Positions 1 through 12,000 of a stretch of 64,000 nt of DNA are shown piece by piece. A model generated the notes under the pieces. The model ran no database searches and was not told the origin of the DNA. It saw only the letters and a list, made by a program, of their open reading frames with translations. The DNA comes from Aphis gossypii. Taxonomy: Eukaryota; Arthropoda; Insecta; Hemiptera; Aphididae. Each line of letters starts with the position of its first letter. Position 1 is the first letter of the stretch. The stretch is from NCBI RefSeq assembly GCF_020184175.1, contig NC_065531.1, positions 48,939,213 through 49,003,212 on the forward strand, read 5' to 3'. A program made the position numbers and the translations under genes.

Positions 1-97
1 ATTCCATAGAGAACTGAAATGTTTGCGCAACAAAATCCACTCAAATTTGATGGCATCTTACTTATTAGCAGGTATCATGTGGATACTTAACTACACT
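1..97 (+). CDS. DH44R: DH44 receptor exon a (TM2), cut by window edge
   Basis: Base 1 is the last base of a split or preceding codon; codons run from 2 to 97, giving 32 residues (FHRELKCLRNKIHSNLMASY then a hydrophobic stretch to NYT). This is ICL1 plus TM2. The donor GTAAGT follows at 98, phase 0. The true exon start is upstream of the window. Confidence 0.85.
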
Positions 98-3000
98 GTA
101 AGTCAAAAATTAATTACTCTGTTTTTCGAAATATAAGCTATTTAATTTTCCAGCCCAAAGTAGGTACTCTTAATGTTTTAGTAAAGGTGTTTAAAATGAT
201 TACACTTTATAATGTCATCTAACGAGAATGTATAAAAAAAATTAATTATTAATATTTATAAGACTATACTTATTGAACAAAATATATTTTTAAGGTTTGT
301 AACTATTAATATTATTTTATTCAACTTAAAATATACATACTCGTACTACCAAATGGCAATTTTATTTTTGAACGATTGTAGTTATCGAAGAAACAAATGC
401 AATTTATAATTTTTTTTTTTAAATAACTAAAATTATAATTAATTAAAACAAACATCTGATTAGTACCAATACCTATCGATACGGATAAAATGTTGTGCAT
501 TTCTTGAATATTATAATATTTGAAATAATAATAATTCAGACGTAATTGCAATAGTGAGAACAGCCGGTCTTAGTAATATATTATTACGTGTTTGAATTCT
601 GGATACAACTTTGTTTATTGCTGCTAAGTTTGTGTTAGCTTATAATATATTCACACCTATAGACTTAAACTTAATTATAATATTAAACAAACTTAATCTG
701 CCATATCATGGGGAAAGAATTATATTTTATTCAATAAAAACAATCATGAAATAATTTTATAAATTATGTAACCACTTTAGATTTCATTTAAATGATATTC
801 TTATTTTTTTTCTTTAATGATATTCAAAATTTATCGTTCCAATTAAATTTTAAATATCAATCATTTTTTTATTTATTACGTAAACATGATTAATTATTAT
901 TATTATTTATTAATATCTACTTAGCACTAACTATAACTTATTTAGCTGTACATATGTATGAATATTACGCATAATGTAGTTATTGAATTTGACTAAATAT
1001 ATACAAATTTTCACTAATAACATTCTAAATAAAAAATATATACCTACCTAATATAAACATTTAACTAATATTTAAATTAATAAATAAGCGAATATTATTA
1101 ATAGATCAAACCCAAATAATTAAAAATGTTCTATAATGTTATCTATTAATTAATATTAATAAAGATAACTTTTAAACATCTATATCGATCTTTTGTGATG
1201 CTATAATAATAATAAGTAGGTAAATCAATATCCTCATTTTAACCTTAAGATTTAAATTCTATGGTTTTATATAGAATATATAAAGTTATAATATGAGAGT
1301 TTATAAATAAATATTATACAAATATAGGTAATATACATTCTGTATATTTATTAAAGTAAAATTTCGGAGTACCTAATTTTAGTTTTAATTTGTTTAATAA
1401 TATGTAAAAATAAAAATATTGATATTTGATGTTAATATGCTTTAATCAGAAAAACGTTTATTTTGCAGAACTTGACCGACACGGGGACATTTAAATGTGC
1501 TTTATTGGTGTTACCACTTTACTATTTCACCATGACGAATTATTTTTGGGCGTTTATCGAAGGTAAACATCGTAATATAAATTAAATTATTATCACTAAT
1601 CCTAAAATAACACACGTACACTCAAGAGACGCAATAGCGTGTAGTTATTTGCTTTATTTATTTGTATGTTTTTATTGAATAAATGACTACCACGGTCAAA
1701 TTTAACATCAAAACTCATAAATTAATTGTGTGCATAAAATATTCACACGATTTTAATACTTATAATAATGAATTGGTTTTCAGGGATGTATTTATTTATA
1801 TTGGTCGTAGATACATTTTTTCCAGATAGAGTGCGATTGCGAACATATATGGCTATTGGATGGGGTAAGTTTTGTGTGGCATAGTTAAGTTTTTATTTAA
1901 AGTTTTATTTACATTTTTGCTCATTCATTTTTTTATGATATCTATTTTTAAATATTTAAACGTTCACTATGTAAGCGGCTTATAAATTTCAACCGGTATG
2001 ATAAAACAACTTTTTTACTTACTCGTATTTTAACCTCTTATGCTTACAATATTTCATAACCACATAAATCAGTTAACTCTGTCAATGTAATAACACCGTG
2101 GCAATGGTTGATTATAGATTATACATAATATATCGTATAAGTTTCGATAAAAACTTATCGGTTTTCATTAGCAGAGAAAACAGGAAATTATTTTTGGTGA
2201 AACATTTTTTAAACTTGGGTTTTCCCAGTAAACAGTTTCACTCACACTACCTGCGCCACTCAAATTATATGTCCCAGTACTTCAACTGAATTTATAAAAA
2301 TATAGTTTTATTGATTTTATTAATTTACGGACGTTTTTAAAATTATATACATTCGGAATAAATCCACTTAGGAAGTAGGCACATTAAACAACTATTAATA
2401 AAATAAAATATCTATTGAGCCTCTATGGAAATAATAAAAATTATTACTTGTTATTATTATATTTTAGCTAGCTTTTCCATTTTATTGTTCACTATTAATT
2501 ATTAAAGTTTTATATTTTATCGATTTATCGATTTATCTCACTAATGTGAATTATTTTTTTTACTATAGTATAAAGTAAGTAGGTATTGATGTGATAAAAT
2601 GTAATATGTATAATAACTATCATTTAAAACAAAATGAGCTCGGCTCATTTTTTAACATGTTTACCAATTTAAAAAACCAATGAAAAAATAATTTTACGAT
2701 TACATACCTAGTATGTATAATAATTTGTAAACGTAAAATTGTCCATGCAGCCGTTATCCGTAACTCCTAATACTTTAAAACGTTCTTATGACCCGACCGG
2801 TCCTCCTCACTTGAATAGTCTACTGTCAACAGCCAAGTCAGTAGGTATGATCCGTATGATGTATGATCATTGATCAGTCATATAAGCGACGGTTTCGGAT
2901 TAAATACATGTTATGAAAACTATTATGTAAAAATTAATAGAAAAGTGTGATAATGTTGAATGATGCTGAGAACAGTTTATGAAATTAGTTATTCTACCAA

Positions 3001-6000
3001 AATAAATAGTTACATTCTTACAAGTAGGTAGCTATAAGTCGTTGAAATACTAAAATCGTTAAAATAGTTCACAGAATAGGGTCTAGCAGGACATAAATAA
3101 TATAATAATGTCAGTTTCAATGCAAAATGATAAATAGTCATGTATTAATGCTTTGCATTGATTAGGGAATAACAGATATATATATATGTAAATAATAACT
3201 TTATACTCTCAATAAAACAAAATAAAAACTGATAATACGAAGACAAATTACCCTTTCAAAGATTTCTTGATAAAATGTTTCCGTTTGACGGTTAAACTGG
3301 CCAAAAATATGAGCACGTAATGCAAATTTAATTTATAGTATGTAGTTCTAAAATCTAAGTATATTTCTCACTTCGTTCCATTGTTTGGTAACAACAAATA
3401 AAAAAGTCATCATCACAAAAATAAACAATTTGCTTTAACATTATATAAAATCTTAAATTTAACATCCATGTTAGATGCAGTAATCCAAAACTGTTTAGAA
3501 CACATTATATGCAAACGATTAATTTATACTTACACTTACACTTGCAATTTGTATTATCATGACCGAATATAAACTATATTTAGTCGAATGTTGTTTATAT
3601 TAAATTATTATTAAACTAATATGTTCATATTTTCATAGTATTTTTAAACATAAAATCCAAAAGTAGTATCTTTTATATTTTTTTAAGTTTGAATTATTGC
3701 AGGTGTTGACCATTATGGTATTTGATTTAAGATTTTTGCCGTTTATATTACTGTGATGAGAGGTGACTTGAAATCATTTGAGTTGTATGGGTTTGCATAA
3801 GTATAAACTATTAAGAGTCCTAATTAATTTAGATGCAAAGCCTTAGTAAATCGGTTTAAAAGTTTAACTTAAGTTTAAGTTTAACTGGTATTATGCGTAC
3901 TTACCTACCGATTTTATATGTTATAATAATAGAATGGTATACTCGTAAAAAAGAAAATGAGAAGAAAATTAATTTGGTAAAAAACCATACAATATAAAAT
4001 AATATTCAAGCATTTTGAACGCTATTTATACCTATCACTTTAATCTGTTTATTATTGATAGATAGTCCCATATTTTCTGTATCACAATTTTTTTTTTTTA
4101 TTGTTTATCTGGAGAACAATAAATAAACTTCGATTATAGGTTATTACTAAGCGAATCTAAAACATGATCATTAAATGCATTAACTATAATAATTTATTTT
4201 ATGTAATTGTAATAGAATTTTTACTATTACAATTAATTATTAACCGATTGAGAGAAAAATTGTCCAAATGTTTTAAAACGCAAAACCCATTATAGGACAG
4301 CAATTTACTATATTTCTAGTTTCATCCATTATTGTATTTACTTAAGTGTAGTGTATGTTATTTCCCTCAATTAACTTCGTGTATTTTATCATTGTTATTA
4401 TAAGTTTTCTCTTGATAATTAGTCTAGCCACGATATTTTTAATTTTAATATCAGATAAAATTATTATTACTGTAATTATTAACATATAATGTTGTTTAAG
4501 CACACAAAACCAAATTATATATTTTACTATAGTTTTTATTTCTAAAATTGTCAAGATAATTCGTATTGATGAAAAAGTTAAAATAAATAGTTTATGAAAT
4601 ATTTCTTTTGTTTGATAATATGAGTACATAATTTTTTATTCAAACTAACAATTTATTGTTATATTTTTGTAATTATTACAATTAATTTTAGTAATTTTAG
4701 TCAAGTTTAAAATATAAAAATTTACACTGTCACTCGGAATTTAAATGCTTAGACGAATGTGTAATATAATATCCCTTTTATACAACTTATTCAAAACTAC
4801 AAAAGTTTATTTAGAAACTTGACCTTAGAAACATAACGCTAGCAAGGTTACTAGAAGATCTATAATAATAGGTAATATTTCTATTTGATAATATTAGTAT
4901 CGACTATCAAGTGTACTTTGTCATCGAGTACCTAGTTTATTGTAATAGATATGTTAAACTTGAATTCAGGAATAAATTATTGCATATGAAAATCGATTTT
5001 AAGAGCAAACGTTTTATTAGACTATATAATATTTTATTATTTATTCTTATGTGTATATATAGGCTTGAAACCATTTTTTAAATGTTAAAAATACGGATTA
5101 TAACATGGAAGTATTTATTTATTAAATTAAATAGTGCAAAAAGTTAAGATGAATAATAAACAATGCTTACCAAAGAACCAGCAGATCGGATGTATCAATG
5201 TTGAACTATTCCAATCTGTAATCATTAATAATATAAGACGTATTCCTCACAATCGAACGATATTCTATTAAAAGTCGAATTAATAATAATACAAAACAGC
5301 AATAAATAACGAATCTAATTTGAAATTTCTAACAAGTCTGTTGATAAATCCCAAAATTTTTATCCCCTACAACATACCATTTCAATATGTGATCTAAGTC
5401 CTAAGATATGAGCTGATTACCTTAAATTTCTTTTAATTTAAAGTACTTTCAGTTATTTTTTGAGTTATTTATTCTTTAGAATAACCAAACAATTGTTGTA
5501 TTCATTTCCGTCTTTTTCGAACTATTTTAGTTTTTTGTAGTTATTTTGAAAAGTACGAATTATTTTTTCACTCCTAATAATATATCAACTAAATCTAATT
5601 TGATAACAGAAATCATTCTTAATGCTTAATATCAAAACATTTTTAATACTATAAAATATTTCCAAAATACGCCAAAAAAAATGTATATTATTTTAAATTT
5701 TTTACGTTCATCTACCCGGTCAGAATCTAAATTTATATATTTATTTATTTTTTTTAATACCAATTATCCAAGGGTACCAATATTATGGAATAATAGACTT
5801 ATGTTATTCAAAAAATTGCTAAAAGAAAAACTGTACACAATGTAACTCAATATTACATAATATTAAATTTTAATAATTAGTTATGCAATTTTTCAAACAT
5901 TATTTATGGTTATTTTAAAATCAAATTGTTTGTTAATAAAAAAAAAATATGATGAAAATAATTGTACATTTTCGAAATTTAAGTAAGTTAAAACCTGCAT

Positions 6001-9000
6001 TTTAGAGTTTAATAATTATTGACAAATTCAAAGTTATTTTCAATAAAAATTTTAATTTTTAAAGGACATTTAAAAAACTGTTATAAATGGGAACAATTGT
6101 ATTTAATTAAATAATTATAATTCATTATTCAGTTAATTATTTAATAAAAAAATAAGGTATTATAAAACTAAATTTTCATGTCTAAAAGATGTAAGTTAGG
6201 TATTTACAATAAAAAATTATATTTATTTCACTCATAGGTATGAATTGTATGTATCTACTATAGAGAGTATTAATAAAGTTGTATTGGATTATCATTTACA
6301 ACTTTTAAAATTACTGAAGGTAGATAATTTATGAAAATAAACTAGCCAAAGAGGTTTCATTAACTTTTATTAGACAGTCTTTATTTTTACATATTTTTTA
6401 TACCTCTACATTTAATTAATTATTCAATATTATTGAATAATGATTGAGTTTATATTTAGATAATAATAAATACTCTATTAATACCTTAAGCTGAATTTAA
6501 TTAGCCACAAACACTTCTTATATAATATATAAATATAAGTAATGAATTAATATTACCTAACCTCTTATGAACAATCGCTTACTCTACTTGATCGTCAATA
6601 AAATTATTATTTATAGCTATTTATAACTACATACAGTAAATTATAGAAATTAAACTTAATACATTGTTTAATAATTTAATTTTAATATGTTTTCAATGTA
6701 TTATTTTTACAATTCCATTACATTAAAAGATTAATCGCTGTATGGTTCACATTTTAAAACTAATCATTTGATTCTATTTATACAATATCTTATTGAAATT
6801 AATGTTTTGGTCAGTAAGTAAATAAGAAATAATATTTTTTTTTTAAGTTATCGGGAATAATACCCGATACATATTATAAAATATAAACAATAAATTATAC
6901 TTTTACAGTTTTACATACAACGATTATTAGCCCTGGTGATTTAAAAGATGGACAACAATTATTAAAATATTTATTATAATTATTAATACTTATTCAAATA
7001 AAATTTTTTGGTCTTTTCTTTTTAATGCAGCATTCAGAAATTATTACATATTTGTTAGTTGTCTTTATTTTACTTGTACAAAATCAATACACATATTCAA
7101 ATTACATTGACTAGAAATCTGATAAAAAAATCAATGTTTTTGAGAAAAACAATAATGATTATTGTTCAAACTTTTGGTTTTGGTTTATTAATATAAAAGC
7201 AACTGTATTAGTTGACAATTTTTTACATTTATTCATTTATTATTCGCATTTTATTATCACATTTATTTTTAATAGTGAATATTCTGAAATTCTTTCAAAC
7301 TATATCTAGTAGATAGTATTACAATCTCTCCAAGTTTAAATGTTCTTCACATTTTTTTTTAAAACTTTTTGATTCATAGAAAAAAATAAAGGTTTTTAGA
7401 TATATAAATATTTGAATAAAAACAAACTTAGTGATAAATTAGGTTATTTTACAATGCTTTAATAAGATAAAAAAAAAACTAAAGAGATTATATTATATTG
7501 AAGATTATTCTTGAAAATATATTTTTAAAACTAAGAATCTTATAGAATATATTTTATTGGTATTCCTATTTTATTTTATTTAGTATTATAATAGGTACTA
7601 TTAGGCGCCTCAGTTCCAATAGATGATGAAGGTTTTGCTTTGACTAGAATCTTAAAATACAATTAACAATAATAATTTCATATTATACAAGTATATTTTT
7701 TATAGATAATAAATGATAGTTTTGATATTTTTGAATTGAATAATCAAATCTGCCCATATGTACAGTTATATTTTATATGAAATATAAGTCATTGAAAATA
7801 CAGGATTAAAATACTGATATACCTATAGTTAAATTAAAAAAATGACTGTATAAAATGTGTTTTATTATTTTTTATATATTGTTGTAATTTGTTTGTACGT
7901 CATAGTAGTCTACGTATAAGAAACCGTGAATGGATATGCAATACAAGTAGTTTGTGGTGTAAATACGTAATTTAATTCTTAGATTATTTCTAAGTGATTT
8001 TTATTGAAAATATTACCAAATGTGTGTTTTAATTCAAAACATTGCAAGTCTAAAAACACAACTCTTAATAATATATACTGGCGTGAATGTGTTTAATCTT
8101 ACTCTGGTAAAGCACGTTTAGAAAACGCCTTTCTTGGACTCACCTATATTGGACCTTTGTACACTATTCTTTGTCATATCCCTTCTGATCAAGAGAACTG
8201 TCGTGGTTCACACGTCTTCGGGTTTATGCGTACGTGAGATGATCCTACTGTCTCATGGTGGATAATATATGTCCCACACCTAAATCCTTTAGAATACAAT
8301 TACACGTAGCTGAATTCGTCTGGTTAAAACTACTGTGTAGTTTCTCGTAACCGGACGTATTTCATTATCTTCATATTAAAGTATTTTATAATATAAAAAA
8401 TTATAAGTTACGACTTGTATTGTTGTCGAATTACATGATCTGTGATATGTGTTGGTGAGTACAAAACATATGCAGACCTAATGGCTATATATATGAGTTT
8501 TAACTATTTGCGTCCGCGACAATAATTTCTTCCGAATTGTGGCACACGTCTTGTTGAAGTACATACAATTATTGTTTCTAAATTGTACATTTTTTAAATA
8601 TAAAATTATGTATTCTAAACTTTTCTCACTACTCATAGATTAATTTCTTTGGCCATTAGAAAAAAAGCAAAACACTAACAAAATAAGAACTGAAATCCAT
8701 TATTTGTGAAACGTTCTTAACGGTAAAAAAGCAACAACTAAGATGTATTTGGTATTTTGGATACTGTCATTATTAAATAGTAATACTAATAAAAACTAAA
8801 TGTGTTCAAACAAATTAAAAATAAGTACCTATTCCAAAAATACTAGAATACCTATCCGAAATGCTGGCCAGGCTGCACATTTTTGACCTGTGTAGACTTT
8901 TATTAGATATATTTTATACTATAAAATCATAGTTAAATTAATGATCTAATCATAAAATGTAAGACATCTTGTATGAGTATAATTATTAAGTTATTGTTAT

Positions 9001-12000
9001 GTGCCTATGACTTGTAAAAATAAGACGCAATGATAAATTGATGATAATAATAATAATAACAACATTTTTTTTTATATATTTAAATCATTTATAGTGCACC
9101 TATTTAGGTAAATCATTGTGTTATTGTGACTTGGATATTTTTAAATGTTTAATTAAATAATAATATATTAAGAAAAATTCGGTAGAATTTATTTTTATGT
9201 AATAAAACGAAATATAATACTACATCATAAAAATATATTGTTATGTTAAACGCATCCATGTTATAATTTATCGTTCCATATGTTATAATTATTATTAATA
9301 CAACACCTAGTTTATACATTTTTTTTTGTCTTCAAAGCCTATAAGGAATATTAAACGTCGTCATTATATTTAATACTTAAGCCATCAAGTTTTCACACTG
9401 TAATAACCACACGTACTGAATCGTTATTTTCATAGATGTATAATGTATATATTATACATAATATAATATATTTTCCTGATCAGATTTCACAATATATCTA
9501 TTTTCGATAACTTCGTTAACTTATATAGGTACAGCCCTACTAATAAAAAATAGAATTTTCGTTGACAAAACATTCCCTAACGGCACACAAGACGGTGTAT
9601 AGAACACTGACACACTGACAAGTGCATTAGATACCTCTCGAGTCTCGTGTAACAGACGTAATGTTATATTCAGTAAAATAGTAAAATAGGAATAGCGTAC
9701 TCGATCGATTATTCCACTTTATAATATAATAATCTAAAAATGTGATATACGATATAAAAAAAAAAACACGTTAAAAAAAAAGTGATGAAATATATTTTTT
9801 AAACGTCCGTGAGTGACTGCTTCTGGTTTTTCAGAGTTATATTTTAATTACCTTGGTTGTAGGTTAGATACTTAACTTAATCTAGGTATATCCATCTGCA
9901 ATGATTAAATATTTTTTTTAACCAAGTTTAAAGTACTGAAAATATATTTTTCCTTTGAGAATCAACTTACATAAAGAAATATAATTTTTGGTACCTTTAT
10001 AATGATTGTGACTCGTCCAGTCGTCCACTAAAACGTATAATAGTTAAAGATACATATTAACAGAGGAATCGTTAACTTTTAAACCGTTTAATACCAACAG
10101 TTTGGCTGTCTCTGATAATATATTGTAATACTGTTTGAACACTCGTTAATGAGTTCCGAAAGCGCGTTCTGTTATCGGTGCAATGGTGCATGATATCTGT
10201 TTGTGCAGAATACACTCTGAAGTCGATTTATCAACTCCTGAAATACAATAGTTCATGATATGTAACACATTACTACACACGCAAACACCAGCGAGTGTTA
10301 AGCTACTAAAATTTAAGACGTAGAAGCTTATGTATTTATTTATTTTTTCGTGGGTGGAAGGGTGTACTGTAGGCTAGATATTTATAGTTAACATTTTCCA
10401 TTGACAATATGGCTTACAACTTATAAAAACTATTACAACAAAAGAATAGTAACCTACCTTAATTTTAACCTTTTTTTATACCTTTATATATTATGAAGTT
10501 ATTTTAATTACTACTATATACAAATAAGAATAGAATAAGAACAACCAAGAAATAATATAATATTATGAATAAATCTAAGAAATCTTTTTTATATATAATC
10601 TAAACTAGAATACCGACGTACTACATTTTAATTATTATATTAACGTTATGAATAAATTAAGTGCGATTAAGCTATTTTTTTTATAAAATAAAAACTCTTA
10701 AGCTATCTCAACCCTCAATGAAAGAAAAAATAACCTAATATTGCATTAACAAATTCGTAACTACAGCAGATGATTCTGTCAATAGAAATTTATAACAGTG
10801 TAATGTTTCAATGTTTTGTAAAATATAATATTAACGTCTCACCTATGAGTATATTAATAATGATTTCCTTTTCATTTTAGGAATACCTTTGATCATTATT
10901 CCCACTTGGTGTGTTACAAAACTTTTGGTTCCAACTAAAAACGACGTAAGCTATCACTAGATACACTAATACGATATTTACAATTTCAATATATATAATG
11001 TATTACAAGTAATTGGCATAATTTATTATTTCCAGTTAGATTTGTACAACCAGATCACATACGAAAGATACTGTCCGTTAATGGCCTCGTACGTTGACGA
11101 CTGGATATACCAGTCACCGATAGTCATCGTGTTGCTGATCAACTCTGTGTTCCTTGTAAAAATTATGCGAGTAAGTCTTTTTCGGCAAAAATAAAAAAAA
11201 AATGTACAATAATAATATACTGTAGTAGAACAAATTATGACATAATTCGTTTTTGTCACCGGTTTTAATAAGGTGCTGATAACAAAAATACGGTCCACGA
11301 AATCCGCGGAAACGCACAACTACAAAAAGGCCACCAAAGCTCTTTTAGTGTTGATACCACTACTGGGCATCACTTTTTGTTTGGACATGATCAATCCCAG
11401 TTCTACGGGGCTTCTGGTTAATATTTACAAATTCAGCAAAGTCGTGATTATCAGTACGCAGGTAAACACTATACTATTTATAATAAATAGAATTCGTTTG
11501 AATATTGTGATATACCTTTTTGAGAGTATCGTTCGAGTACGATTTACCCTTTTGAGTACACTATACTACGTCAAGTACGAAAATTTTCAAGCGGCAAAGA
11601 AGGAACGGGGCAATTTTCCCACGAAATTATTTTGCTACAACTAAATATTATAAGAGAGCCTATATAGGATCTATATTTGTATAAATTATTATCTAGGCTC
11701 TCTGTTATAATGTGTAACGCAATCATTTGTTTAAATCGGTTTGAGAACGATTCCATAAATTTGCGGAATCGTGTTGATTTTAATAGTCACTGATATGCGT
11801 ACACGACTCCGCAAATTCCATATATTATGCAGGATTCCGCATAGTTTTGAATGCAACGTTGCCATTCCGGAAACGAAATATTGTAAGGGCCGAGCCACAC
11901 TAGACGAGTGCGGCGCGCGGTAAGCGTACAGCGGCGGCACCCGGTAACGCGCGCGTTAAAACGACGAGCGGTACCCGGGCGATACACGAGCGTTTTCACC

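Noticed and set aside
11462..11644. Read-through of the receptor TM6 exon
   Set aside because: The following sequence does not resemble TM7, while the exon at 13029 gives a perfect family B TM7 in phase. It could exist only as intron retention.
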